Source: Pseudomonas viridiflava (GTDB taxonomy: Bacteria; Pseudomonadota; Gammaproteobacteria; Pseudomonadales; Pseudomonadaceae). Taken from it: 64,000 nt of DNA. The notes below the pieces were generated by a model. The model was given only the letters and a program-made list of their open reading frames with translations. It ran no database searches and had not been told where the DNA came from. Where the stretch lies: positions 1 through 64,000 of the forward strand of contig NZ_RBTP01000002.1 of NCBI RefSeq assembly GCF_003702045.1, read 5' to 3'. Below, piece by piece: positions 44,430 to 55,093 of this stretch; the stretch's first letter is position 1; every line of letters starts with the position of its first letter. A program made the position numbers and the translations under genes.

Positions 44430-44830
44430 TGCTCTTCTTGTTTTTATTGATTATGTGGATGGAGCAAGAGAGTGAGCAACCCTTCGCTCACCAAGTTAGA
44501 TATCTACATACCAATGGGACGCGAATGCTGGGGGGCACACGAAGCGTTCGTCGCTAACGTGAAAAGCTTGAAAACTCCACGTAAATGGCCCCCAAGGCAT
44601 GTTCAGTTATCAGATTTGGTCAATTGAAGCTTAGCATGAGGACAGCCATCAGAATCTGCGTAACTAAATCGCTTGCCACTTATGCGGTAGCAAATTATCG
44701 ATCTCACGCGCCTGCCGACGCAGAAAGCGAGTGAAATTGAGGAACTACTTCCGCATAAGTGGCATACGGTGTAGTAACGGACGGGGTGATACCCTGAGGC
44801 AAAACGTCGAGAGTCTGAAAAGGAGCACCT
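44430..44830. repeat. Spacer with perfect 13-bp inverted repeat
   Basis: GCCACTTATGCGG (44675-44687) is repeated inverted as CCGCATAAGTGGC (44751-44763), enclosing 63 bp without coding content. The long spacing argues against a simple operator; it could be the ends of a tiny mobile element or a recombinase site. AGGAGC before 44831 is the ribosome site of the next gene. Confidence 0.5.
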
Positions 44831-45349
44831 ATGATTCGGAAAGCATTACCATCGGACGCGAAAGCTATTGCGCAAGTCCATATCAGCAGTTGGCAAGACG
44901 CATATCGTGACTTGATGCCTGCTGAATATTTGCTGTCATTGGGCGCTTCGCTGCCACAGCGGGAATCCTATTGGATTCGCTCGATTGAGTCGGGTGAATC
45001 GAACGTATTCGTCGCTGAGCTGAACAACGAGCTGGTCGGCTGGATATCTGTCGGGGTATGCCGAGATGAGGATATAGCCGCAGAAAATTTAGCTGAGGTC
45101 ATGGCTCTCTACGTTCTTGCTGAACACTGGAAAACTGGAGTCGGCTTTGCTTTGTGGCAGGCCGGGTTGCAGCATTTAATAAAGCAAGGTTATCAGCGTT
45201 TAACCCTTTGGGTCTTGACCAAAAATGAGCGAGCTATCCGATTTTATCGCAGCGTAGGATGTATTGAAGAAACGGGGAGTGAGCGCAATCTCGAAAGGGG
45301 GGGCGCAGCACTTGTAGAGGCGAGGTATCGACTGCCCCTGATCCTCTGA
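44831..45349 (+). CDS. GNAT-family N-acetyltransferase
   Basis: 172 residues with a strong AAAAGGAG ribosome site. Typical GNAT layout: N-terminal IRKALPSDAKAIAQVHISSW, central strand LVGWISVGV, acetyl-CoA loop region VMALYVLAEHWKTGVGFALW (Gly-rich loop GxG partly degenerate), LTLWVLTKNERAIRFYRSVG at the C-terminus. Cytoplasmic; acetylates a small molecule or protein amine. Substrate not predictable. Isolated in the island's right end. Confidence 0.9.
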   Translation: MIRKALPSDAKAIAQVHISSWQDAYRDLMPAEYLLSLGASLPQRESYWIRSIESGESNVFVAELNNELVGWISVGVCRDEDIAAENLAEVMALYVLAEHWKTGVGFALWQAGLQHLIKQGYQRLTLWVLTKNERAIRFYRSVGCIEETGSERNLERGGAALVEARYRLPLIL

Positions 45350-45465
45350 GGTCGCGCAGGTGGGATTCCCGGACGGACACCTTTGATTGGATGCTCAGCA
45401 GCTCTGAACGGCATTTGGATGCAAAAGAATGGAGGCGCCGATGAGGCTTACTTGGAAACTGCTGA

Positions 45466-45810
45466 GTGAACATCAGCCAATTGAGGCTCGGAACCTCAAC
45501 CATTCCACTTCTGAAAAATGGTGGCCAAATCGAACCAGTAAAATTGGTTCACCACGTGCAGACCCAGTTTGAAGACATCCTGTTTTCGGCCAAGAAAGCC
45601 GCCGAGGAAGCGATGCCAGAGCGAGAGGTATCTCCCATCGCAGACTACAAGTTCCTTCAGCAAGCAGAGCTATCGATCTCACGCTACGAGGACTCCGTCG
45701 GCATCCAGGCTGCAGATATTCTTACCGGGTTTTTCGTGCGCTACCCCCAAGACCGAATTGTATACAATGTGGAACCGGCCACTCTCTGCTTTTCTGCGAC
45801 AGGCTCGTAA
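45466..45810 (+). pseudogene. C-terminal fragment of DUF3800-like gene
   Basis: About 90 codons resemble the end of DUF3800 proteins: VKLVHHVQTQFEDILFSAKK and SRYEDSVGIQAADILTGFFV (VGIQxAD pattern). The part upstream is scattered over frames with stops, and no proper N-terminus exists. Likely truncated by insertions or deletions near the island edge. Confidence 0.5.
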
Positions 45811-46227
45811 TCAACGCATCCCGCAGAGTCGAGAGACTCATGGAGTGCTCGACTTCTGAATGCAAAGTCTCCTCTCAACAAAGAACGTCACCCACAGCCA
45901 AATACCTCAACGTCTTGATCCGAACCATCGAGTTCTTAACTATTTTTTGGTGTCATTCAAAAGCATGGTGGCAATATTCCGAACTTCATTTCTGGCCCCC
46001 CTGCCCGCGCGGGGTGAAAGTCTCAGTTGAGTTAAGGATCGCGGCGACAAGCCTTTGATCCCCAAACGTCAGTTTGGAAGATGGCCGACTTGTTAAGAAT
46101 GCAACCAGCTGCATGCTTTTAAGATAAAGTTACTTGGCTGAAAGCCCCTGTTTTGCTAAGCTCTATCCGTCGATCAATTGCAAGTGAATTGCCTGAAAAT
46201 GAAGAGATATAGGGGCTACCTTGTATA
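45811..46227. other. 417-bp island end without gene
   Basis: No gene, integrase or transposase is visible between the DUF3800-like fragment and the tRNA fragment. Open frames are short and unprotein-like. Confidence 0.4.
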
Positions 46228-46253
46228 AGGGTTCGAATCTCTATGCCTCCGCC
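46228..46253 (+). other. attR-like 3' fragment of tRNA-Ser
   Basis: AGGGTTCGAATCTCTATGCC then TCCGCCA: T-loop TTCGAAT, 3' T-stem strand, the 7-nt 3' acceptor strand TGCCTCC, discriminator G and CCA. No matching 5' acceptor strand (GGAGGCA) occurs in the 100 bp before it, so it is not a complete tRNA. In other Pseudomonas a tRNA-Ser precedes tusD, so this is best read as the right attachment site of the island. Confidence 0.75.
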
Positions 46254-46267
46254 ATATTAAGTAGCGC

Positions 46268-46291
46268 AAAGCCCTGATTATTCAGGGCTTT
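46268..46291 (+). terminator. tRNA-type terminator
   Basis: AAAGCCCTGA (46268-46277), TTAT loop, TCAGGGCTTT (46282-46291), then GTCGTTTCT. Probably the original terminator of the tRNA-Ser gene, left behind next to the fragment. Confidence 0.8.
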
Positions 46292-46452
46292 GTCGTTTCT
46301 GGGGTTTGGCGAGAGCGACCCCACGGCGTTCGTTGACGCAGGGACTGGCAGACGCTTTCCTCGCCACGCAGGCGATACCAGTCCGCTGGCAAACTCACAC
46401 GAACGCCCTCGAATTCTTTATCATTGCGCATGTTTTACTGGCAGAGCCGATA

Positions 46453-46845
46453 ATGAAATTCGCCATCTCCCTGTTTTCTGCGGGCCATGCGCCCTCTTCC
46501 CGGCGTGCGCTGCTGTTTGCACAGGCTGTGCTGGCGGGCGGGCATGAGATTGTCCGGCTGTTCTTCTATCAGGATGGCGTACACAGCGCTTCGGCCAACG
46601 CCGTGACACCTCAGGACGAGCAGGATCTGCCACGCCAGTGGCGCGAGTTCATCGTCGAGCATCGGCTCGATGGTGTGGTGTGCATCGCCGCAGCCCTGCG
46701 CCGTGGCGTGTTGAATGATGAAGAGGCGCAGCGCTACGAGCGGCCTGCCGCCAATCTGCTGGCCCCTTGGGATTTGTCCGGGCTGGGGCAGTTGCACGAT
46801 GCCGTGCAGTCGGCCGATCGACTGATCTGTTTCGGAGGGCCATAA
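46453..46845 (+). CDS. tusD: Sulfur relay protein TusD
   Basis: 130 residues starting MKFAISLFSAGHAPSSRRAL; the open frame upstream to 46306 is not coding. The conserved active-site Cys is in VVCIAAALRRGVL. TusBCD is a hexamer that passes persulfide sulfur from TusA to TusE for 2-thiouridine synthesis in tRNA (mnm5s2U). First gene of tusDCBE-ybiB, where neighbouring genes touch or overlap. Confidence 0.93.
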   Translation: MKFAISLFSAGHAPSSRRALLFAQAVLAGGHEIVRLFFYQDGVHSASANAVTPQDEQDLPRQWREFIVEHRLDGVVCIAAALRRGVLNDEEAQRYERPAANLLAPWDLSGLGQLHDAVQSADRLICFGGP

Positions 46846-46846
46846 G

Positions 46847-47209
46847 ATGCCCAGGTCACTGCTGATTGTCAGCCGTCAGTCGCCCTGGTCAGGGCCTGGC
46901 GCTCGCGAGGCCCTGGACATCGTGCTAGCGGGAGGCGCGTTCGATTTGCCCATCGGCCTGCTGTTTCTCGATGACGGTGTGCTGCAACTGCTGCCACGAC
47001 AGGCTGCGGCCGCCGTGCAACAGAAAGACCTGACAGCCAATCTCAAAGCGCTGTCGATGTTTGGCGTCGACGACCTGTTCGCCTGCGCACAGAGCCTCGC
47101 TGAACGCGGGGTTCAAGCTCATGACCTGAATGAAGACATCCTTGTGCTCTCAGGCAGGACCGAGCTGTCGGCGCTGTTCGAGCGCTATGACCAGGTGATA
47201 ACGATCTGA
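46847..47209 (+). CDS. tusC: Sulfur relay protein TusC
   Basis: 120 residues, one base after tusD. DsrE/TusC fold: SLLIVSRQSPWSGPGAREAL, then FDLPIGLLFLDDGVLQLLP and the SMFGVDDLFAC region. Structural subunit of the TusBCD complex. Its stop overlaps the tusB start (TGATG). Confidence 0.92.
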   Translation: MPRSLLIVSRQSPWSGPGAREALDIVLAGGAFDLPIGLLFLDDGVLQLLPRQAAAAVQQKDLTANLKALSMFGVDDLFACAQSLAERGVQAHDLNEDILVLSGRTELSALFERYDQVITI

Positions 47210-47502
47210 TGAGTACTTTGCACGTTCTTTCACACTCCCCCTTCACCGACAGCCGGCTCGACAGCTGCCTGCGTCTGCTCGGCGATGACGACGGCATTCT
47301 GCTCTGCGGCGATGCCACCTACGCCTTGATGCCGACCAGCGCAGTGCTGGCCAGACTGCAGGCGAGCACTGAATCGTTGTATGCGCTGGATGAAGACCTT
47401 CTGGCACGAAACATCGTATTGCCGACCGGCGCGGTCAGCGTGGATTACGCAGGCTTCGTCGCGCTGTCGATCCGTTTTGACAAAGTGAACACCTGGCTAT
47501 GA
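47209..47502 (+). CDS. tusB: Sulfur relay protein TusB
   Basis: 97 residues (MSTLHVLSHSPFTDSRLDSC). Short DsrH-like protein with the LLCGDATYAL core. Third subunit of the TusBCD sulfur-transfer complex; overlaps tusE by four bases (ATGA). Confidence 0.92.
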   Translation: MSTLHVLSHSPFTDSRLDSCLRLLGDDDGILLCGDATYALMPTSAVLARLQASTESLYALDEDLLARNIVLPTGAVSVDYAGFVALSIRFDKVNTWL

Positions 47503-47834
47503 AGCAGTTGATCGTCGCCGAGCGCACCTTGGAACTCGACAAGGAAGGGTTCCTCAAGGATTTGAACGACTGGTCCCTGGAAGTCGCTCACGCGCTGGCT
47601 GCCGAAGAAGGCTTGCCGCTGACTGCCGAGCACGTCGAAATTCTTCAGTTGTTGCGCGCATTCTACTCAGAATTTCAGCTGTCTCCCGCGACCCGCCCAT
47701 TGATCAAGTACACCGCCTTGAAGCTGGGCGTCGAGAAAGGCAACAGCATGCACCTTAACCGCCTGTTCAACGGCACCCCCGCCAAACTTGCCGCCAAGCT
47801 GGCGGGCCTGCCGAAGCCGACCAATTGCATATGA
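47499..47834 (+). CDS. tusE: Sulfur relay protein TusE
   Basis: 111 residues, DsrC/TusE family: LDKEGFLKDLNDWSLEVAHA, EHVEILQLLRAFYSEFQLSP, and the invariant penultimate Cys in the C-terminal tail KPTNCI that accepts sulfur from TusD and hands it to MnmA. Overlaps ybiB by four bases. Confidence 0.93.
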   Translation: MKQLIVAERTLELDKEGFLKDLNDWSLEVAHALAAEEGLPLTAEHVEILQLLRAFYSEFQLSPATRPLIKYTALKLGVEKGNSMHLNRLFNGTPAKLAAKLAGLPKPTNCI

Positions 47835-48832
47835 ACGAACTTACCCCGCTTGTCACCGAAACACCCGCCGAGCATCCCTTCGCTCCGTTCGTCCGCATTC
47901 TGGGCAAAGGCAAGCGCGGCGCACGCAATCTCACGCGCGAAGAAGCCCGCGAGGCAATGGGCATGGTGCTCGACGAGAAGGTCGAAGACACCCAGCTCGG
48001 CGCGTTCCTGATGCTGTTGCGTCATAAGGAAGAAAGCCCGGACGAGCTGGCCGGTTTCACCGAGGCCGTGCGGGAGCGCTTGAATGCCCCGCCGATTCAG
48101 ATCGACATCGACTGGCCGACCTACGCGGGCAAGAAGCGCCATCTGCCGTGGTATCTGCTGGCCGCCAAGTGCCTGGCCCAGAACGGCATCAAGATCCTGA
48201 TGCATGGCGGCGGCGCACATACTGCCGGGCGGCTCTACACTGAGCAGTTGCTCGGCGTGCTGAATATTCCGCTGTGCCGCAACTGGTCATCCGTCGAAAC
48301 GGCAATGGCGCACGATAATCTGGCGTTCATCCCGTTGGCCGACTGGGCACCGCAGTTGCAGCGCATGATCGACCTGCGCAACACCCTTGGCTTGCGCTCG
48401 CCGATCCATTCGCTGGCGCGGATTCTCAATCCGTTGCACGCACGCTGCGGGCTGCAAAGCATCTTCCACCCCGGCTACCAGGGCGTACACCGCGACGCCA
48501 GTAGCCTGCTGGGCGACAACGCTATCGTGGTCAAGGGCGACGGCGGCGAAATCGAGATCAATCCGGACACTATCAGCCACTTGTACGGCACCACCGGCGG
48601 ACAGCCGTGGGATGAGGAGTGGCCTGCCCTCTCGCCTCGTCGACACGTCAAACCGGCCACCCTTGAACCGCAGCAATTGGTTGGATTGTGGCGTGGTGAG
48701 ATTGAAGACAGCTACCCGCAACTGGCATTGATATCGACTATCGCGCTCGCGTTGCGCGGCTTGGGGAGTGCGCGTGATGAAGCGTTTGCGCAGGCCGAGG
48801 TATTCTGGGCGCGTCGCGACAAAAACCTTTAA
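47831..48832 (+). CDS. ybiB: YbiB/TrpD2-family glycosyltransferase-like protein
   Basis: 333 residues from ATG 47831 (ATGA overlap with tusE). Resembles anthranilate phosphoribosyltransferase: N-terminal helical domain (LTREEAREAMGMVLDEKVED) and nucleoside-phosphorylase-like C-terminal domain (KILMHGGGAHTAGRLYTEQL; VKGDGGEIEINPD). The TrpD2/YbiB family binds nucleic acids and is not a proven TrpD; exact reaction unknown. Last gene of the tus operon. Confidence 0.88.
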   Translation: MNELTPLVTETPAEHPFAPFVRILGKGKRGARNLTREEAREAMGMVLDEKVEDTQLGAFLMLLRHKEESPDELAGFTEAVRERLNAPPIQIDIDWPTYAGKKRHLPWYLLAAKCLAQNGIKILMHGGGAHTAGRLYTEQLLGVLNIPLCRNWSSVETAMAHDNLAFIPLADWAPQLQRMIDLRNTLGLRSPIHSLARILNPLHARCGLQSIFHPGYQGVHRDASSLLGDNAIVVKGDGGEIEINPDTISHLYGTTGGQPWDEEWPALSPRRHVKPATLEPQQLVGLWRGEIEDSYPQLALISTIALALRGLGSARDEAFAQAEVFWARRDKNL

Positions 48833-48940
48833 CCGATCGGTTCATTCGATGCTTATAGGTCACTATTTGCGCTTTTCGGACGAACCGATGCCACTAGACT
48901 GATCTCCAAACGGTACTTAATCGGAAACGGGGATTCAGAC

Positions 48941-49939
48941 ATGGGCCTTCTGGTCGAAGGACGCTGGCAAGACCAGTGGTACGAGAGCAGCAAAGACGGA
49001 GCATTCCAGCGCGAGAATGCCCAGCGGCGCAGCTGGGTGACCGCTGATGGCAAGCCTGGGCCTTCTGGTGAAGGCGGTTTCGCCGCCGAGGCAGACCGCT
49101 ACCATTTGTACGTTTCACTGGCCTGCCCTTGGGCGCATCGCACGCTGATCCTGCGCAAGCTCAAGGGACTGGAGAGCCTGATCGATGTGTCAGTCGTCAG
49201 TTGGCTGATGCTGGAAAACGGCTGGACCTTCGACCGGGAAAAAGGCTCCAGTGGCGATGCGCTCGACAACCTGACGTTTTTGCATCAGCGCTACACCGCT
49301 GATGATCCTCATTACACAGGGCGGGTCACGGTGCCGGTTTTGTGGGACAAGCAGCAACAGCGAATCGTCAGCAATGAGTCAGCGGAGATCATCCGCATGT
49401 TTAACTCGGCGTTTGACGAGTTGACGGGCAATGGACTGGACTTTTACCCGTCAGCGCTGCGGCCGACCATTGATGAACTCAATGAGCGCATTTATCCCGC
49501 CGTCAACAACGGCGTGTATCGCGCAGGCTTTGCCACCTCGCAGAATGCCTATGAAGAAGCCTTCGACGACGTGTTCGCCGAACTGGACGAGCTGGAGAAG
49601 CTACTGGGCGAGAAGCGCTATCTGGCGGGCGAACACCTCACCGAAGCCGACGTGCGACTGTTCACTACCATCGTGCGCTTTGATGCGGTGTATTACAGCC
49701 ACTTCAAGTGCAACCAGCGGCGTATCACGGATTACCCGAACCTCAGCAACTGGCTGCGCGAGCTTTATCAATGGCCGGGTATCGCCGAGACGGTGAATTT
49801 CGAGCACATCAAACGCCACTATTATGCGAGCCATCGCACCATCAACCCTACCGCAATCATCCCCAAGGGTCCGGCATTGAATCTTGAGGCCAGCCACGAC
49901 CGTGAACGGCTGTCCGGCATGGGCGTCTGGAAAAAGTGA
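48941..49939 (+). CDS. Glutathionyl-hydroquinone reductase (Xi-class GST)
   Basis: 332 residues. Thioredoxin-like N-terminal domain with catalytic Cys in SLACPWAHRTLI, the hallmark of Xi-class/ECM4 (YqjG) enzymes, then a helical GST C-terminal domain (LAGEHLTEADVRLFTTIVRF). It reduces glutathionyl-hydroquinones using glutathione. Length is typical (about 320-330). Separate transcription unit with a shared terminator against cysG. Confidence 0.92.
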   Translation: MGLLVEGRWQDQWYESSKDGAFQRENAQRRSWVTADGKPGPSGEGGFAAEADRYHLYVSLACPWAHRTLILRKLKGLESLIDVSVVSWLMLENGWTFDREKGSSGDALDNLTFLHQRYTADDPHYTGRVTVPVLWDKQQQRIVSNESAEIIRMFNSAFDELTGNGLDFYPSALRPTIDELNERIYPAVNNGVYRAGFATSQNAYEEAFDDVFAELDELEKLLGEKRYLAGEHLTEADVRLFTTIVRFDAVYYSHFKCNQRRITDYPNLSNWLRELYQWPGIAETVNFEHIKRHYYASHRTINPTAIIPKGPALNLEASHDRERLSGMGVWKK

Positions 49940-49949
49940 ATGAGTGAAG

Positions 49950-49975
49950 ATGGATAGCCCGAGCGGGCTATCCAT
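49950..49975. terminator. Convergent hairpin between GST and cysG
   Basis: ATGGATAGCCC (49950-49960), GAGC, GGGCTATCCAT (49965-49975): perfect 11-bp stem between the two stop codons. No T-run, but position suits a bidirectional terminator. Confidence 0.7.
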
Positions 49976-49984
49976 TAGCCAGCA

Positions 49985-51379
49985 TCAGACAGTGGCCTGA
50001 TTACCCTCGAACCAGGCCAGCTTTTCTCGTAGCTGAACCACTTCACCAATGATGACCAAGGTAGGCGCATGCACCTCATGCTCGGCGACCAGTTGCGGCA
50101 GGTTGGCCAGCGTGCCCGTGAACACCCGCTGATGGGTCGTGGTGCCCTGTTGAACCAGCGCCGCTGGCGTGTCCGCAGAACGACCATGTCTGATCAGTTC
50201 CTGGCAGATCACTGGCAAACCGATCAATCCCATGTAGAACACCAGCGTCTGCGCTGGAGCCACCAGATCTGACCACGGCAAGTCCGAGCTGCCATCCTTC
50301 AGGTGACCCGTAATGAACCGCACCGATTGGGCATGATCTCGATGAGTCAGCGGAATGCCGGCGTAGGCTGCACAGCCGCTGGCGGCGGTGATGCCAGGCA
50401 CCACCTGAAACGGAATTCCGTGCGCCGCCAACTCTTCGATTTCCTCGCCGCCTCGGCCGAAGATGAACGGATCACCGCCTTTAAGGCGAACCACCCGCTT
50501 GCCTTGCTTGGCAAGGTCCACCAATTGCTTGTTGATCTGATCCTGCGGCACGGCATGTTCGGAACGACGCTTTCCGACATAAACCCGCTCGGCATCGCGG
50601 CGGCACAGATCGAGGATGGTGGGCGCTACCAGGCGGTCGTACAGCACCACATCCGCTTGCTGCATCAGGCGCAACGCCTTGAACGTGAGCAAATCAGGAT
50701 CACCGGGGCCTGCGCCCACCAGATAGACCTCGCCGGTTTGCGCCGGCGGCTCGCCCGCAATCTTGGCGATCAACAGGCGCTCTGCTTCGGCACCCTGCCC
50801 GGCCAGTTGACGATCGGCAATGGCTCCTTGGAAAACTTCTTCCCAGAACGCACGGCGCTGCTGCACGTTTGGAAGCAGCCCTTTGACCTGATGACGAAAG
50901 CGCGCCGCCAATCCGGCAAGCTGCCCATAAGTCGAAGGAATCCAGGTTTCCAGCTTGGCGCGAATCAGTCGCGCCAGCACGGGAGCATCACCGCCACTTG
51001 AAACGGCAATCACCAGCGGTGACCGGTCGACGATGGCTGGAAAAATGACCGTGCACAACGCAGGCGCATCCACCACATTGACCGGAACACAGCGCAGCCG
51101 GGCATCGTGGGATACCTGGGCATTAAGCGGCTCGTCATCAGTGGCAGCGATGATCAGCACGCAGCCGTCCAGATCATCTTCGTGATAGCCACGCAGAATC
51201 ATCTCGCCGCCGCTCTGGACGACCAACTCGCCCAACTGAGTTTCGATCTCTGGCGCGACCACCCTGATGATGGCCCCTGCTTCGAAGATCAACCGGGATT
51301 TGCGCAAGGCAATTTCACCGCCGCCGACCACCAGCACTCGGCTGCCACGCAGATTATGGAACAGCGGCAGGAATTCCAT
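49985..51379 (-). CDS. cysG: Siroheme synthase CysG
   Basis: 464 residues. N-terminal NAD-dependent dehydrogenase/ferrochelatase part ([20 protein letters not shown]) and C-terminal uroporphyrinogen-III methyltransferase ([54 protein letters not shown]). It makes siroheme for sulfite and nitrite reductases. Starts directly at the serS stop (TAAATG), so the two are cotranscribed. Confidence 0.97.
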   Translation of the reverse strand: MEFLPLFHNLRGSRVLVVGGGEIALRKSRLIFEAGAIIRVVAPEIETQLGELVVQSGGEMILRGYHEDDLDGCVLIIAATDDEPLNAQVSHDARLRCVPVNVVDAPALCTVIFPAIVDRSPLVIAVSSGGDAPVLARLIRAKLETWIPSTYGQLAGLAARFRHQVKGLLPNVQQRRAFWEEVFQGAIADRQLAGQGAEAERLLIAKIAGEPPAQTGEVYLVGAGPGDPDLLTFKALRLMQQADVVLYDRLVAPTILDLCRRDAERVYVGKRRSEHAVPQDQINKQLVDLAKQGKRVVRLKGGDPFIFGRGGEEIEELAAHGIPFQVVPGITAASGCAAYAGIPLTHRDHAQSVRFITGHLKDGSSDLPWSDLVAPAQTLVFYMGLIGLPVICQELIRHGRSADTPAALVQQGTTTHQRVFTGTLANLPQLVAEHEVHAPTLVIIGEVVQLREKLAWFEGNQATV

Positions 51380-53050
<1,671 letters not shown>

Positions 53051-53051
<1 letters not shown>

Positions 53052-54373
53052 TACTTTCTCCGCTTGCGGGGGCTGGCGTCATCCAGCGCGTTCAAGTGCC
53101 TGAGCTTTTCGCCGATCTTGAGTTCGAGGCCGCGAGGCACCGGCTGATAATACTGGCGCGGCTCCAACTCGTCAGGGAAGTAATCTTCACCTGCGGCGTA
53201 CGCGTCCGGCTCGTCATGCGCATATCGGTATTCTTCACCATAACCCAGCTGTTTCATGAGCTTGGTTGGCGCGTTGCGCAGGTGCAGCGGGACTTCGAGC
53301 GAGCCGTGTTCGGACGCTTCGCGCATGGCGCTTTTAAACGCCATATACACCGCATTGCTTTTCGGTGCGCAGGCCAGATAGACAATCGCCTGAGCGACCG
53401 CCAACTCCCCTTCGGGGCTGCCCAGGCGTTCCTGCACATCCCAGGCCGACATGCAAAGTGGCAAGGCCCGTGGGTCAGCGTTGCCAATGTCTTCGCTCGC
53501 CATGCGCACCACGCGGCGCGCCAGGTACAACGGGTCACACCCGCCGTCGATCATGCGGGCGAACCAGTACAGCGCCGCATCCGGATTGGAGCCACGAATC
53601 GACTTGTGCAACGCCGAAATCTGGTCATAGAACGCTTCGCCGCCCTTATCGAAACGACGCCGACTGTCACCCAGCAGACTCTGCAACAGTTCAGTGCCTA
53701 TCTCGCTGCCGTCTTCGGCCAGGTCGGAGGCATTTTCCAAAAGGTTGAGCATGCGCCGACCATCGCCATCGGCGGCGGCCATGAGAATGGCGAAGCCTTC
53801 ATCGTTCAACGTCAGGTGGCGCTGGCCCAGCCCGCGATCTTCAGTTAGCGCGCGGTGCACCAGCTTGCGCAGTGCCGCTTCGTCCAGGCTTTTGAGCACA
53901 TAGACTCGGGCTCGGGACAGCAGCGCGTTGTTCAGTTCAAACGAGGGATTCTCGGTGGTGGCACCAATGAAAATCAGCGTGCCGTCTTCAACATAAGGCA
54001 GAAACGCATCCTGCTGCGATTTGTTGAAGCGATGCACTTCGTCAACGAACAGAATGGTACGCCGACCGTACTGGCCAGCCTGCTGCTTGGCCACCTCGAC
54101 AGCCTGGCGAATTTCCTTCACACCGGCCAGCACGGCGGAAACCGTTTCGAAGTGCGCATCCGATACCTTGGCCAGCAGCCGGGCCAGCGTGGTCTTACCC
54201 ACGCCCGGCGGCCCCCAGAAAATCATGGAGTGCAACGCGCCCTGCTCCAGCGCCTCGCGCAAAGGCTTGCCATGAGCCAGCACGTGCTCCTGACCGACAT
54301 ACTCGTCCAGATTGGTCGCACGCAGACGTGCGGCCAGTGGCTGAGCGATGGGTTCGCGGCTAAACAGGTCCAT
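53051..54373 (-). CDS. rarA: Replication-associated recombination ATPase RarA
   Basis: 440 residues. AAA+ motifs: Walker [16 protein letters not shown], Walker [15 protein letters not shown], sensor 1 GATTENPSF. MgsA/WRNIP1-type C-terminal tetramerisation domain. Acts at stalled replication forks. 19 bp after lolA on the same strand. Confidence 0.97.
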
Positions 54374-54392
54374 GGTTCGGAATCAGGCCTTT

Positions 54393-55016
54393 TTACTCTT
54401 GAATGACATCAGCACCCTTGGGAATCTGGAACTGAAACTTGCTGGCCGGAATCGGCTCGTTGGCCTTCACGCCAGTGAACAGGATGTTGGTGCGCTGCCC
54501 CACGCTGTCGATCAACTGCATGTCATTGATGATGCCGTTACGGAACGACAGGCGCAGGCTGTCGAATAGCGTGTCCTTGGTCTTGGGCTTGAGCACGAAG
54601 TCGATGACACCGCCCGCTTCCTTGGTGGTGATATCGAAGCTCTCGCTGATCTTGGACACATCGCCCGATAGCAGCAATGCCGGAGTCTGGGTTAGACGTT
54701 GATCGAGGGTCTTGATGGTCACCTGCTCAAGATCCGGGTCCCAGAGCGATACCTTTTTACCGTCCGACACCATCAGTTGTTCCTGGGGCGCATCGGTGTG
54801 CCAGTTGAACAGGCCTGGACGCTGTAAGGCCATTTCGCCCGAGGTTTCTTGCAACTGGGTGCCACTGCCGTCCAGCGTCAGTTGCGAGAAGCGCGCACTC
54901 AGCGTGCGGGAGTTCTCCAGCAACTGGGTCAGGCGTGTCACGTCCTTGCTGTCTGCATGGGCGGGAATTACGGAGAAGGTCAGTGCGGTTGCCAACAGCA
55001 TGCGGATAAGACGCAT
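54393..55016 (-). CDS. lolA: Periplasmic lipoprotein chaperone LolA
   Basis: 207 residues from ATG 55016 (AGAGGAA ribosome site); the open frame to 55067 is longer but lacks it. Signal peptide [21 protein letters not shown]. The mature part has the LolA beta-barrel pattern ([40 protein letters not shown]). Carries lipoproteins from LolCDE to LolB. Between ftsK and rarA. Confidence 0.96.
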   Translation of the reverse strand: MRLIRMLLATALTFSVIPAHADSKDVTRLTQLLENSRTLSARFSQLTLDGSGTQLQETSGEMALQRPGLFNWHTDAPQEQLMVSDGKKVSLWDPDLEQVTIKTLDQRLTQTPALLLSGDVSKISESFDITTKEAGGVIDFVLKPKTKDTLFDSLRLSFRNGIINDMQLIDSVGQRTNILFTGVKANEPIPASKFQFQIPKGADVIQE

Positions 55017-55093
55017 GGAATTCCTCTTTGCAGTCATTGGGATGTAGCGACAGCGAGCAGCGCTCACTGTCGACGCAGTCTTGAGCTTGACGA

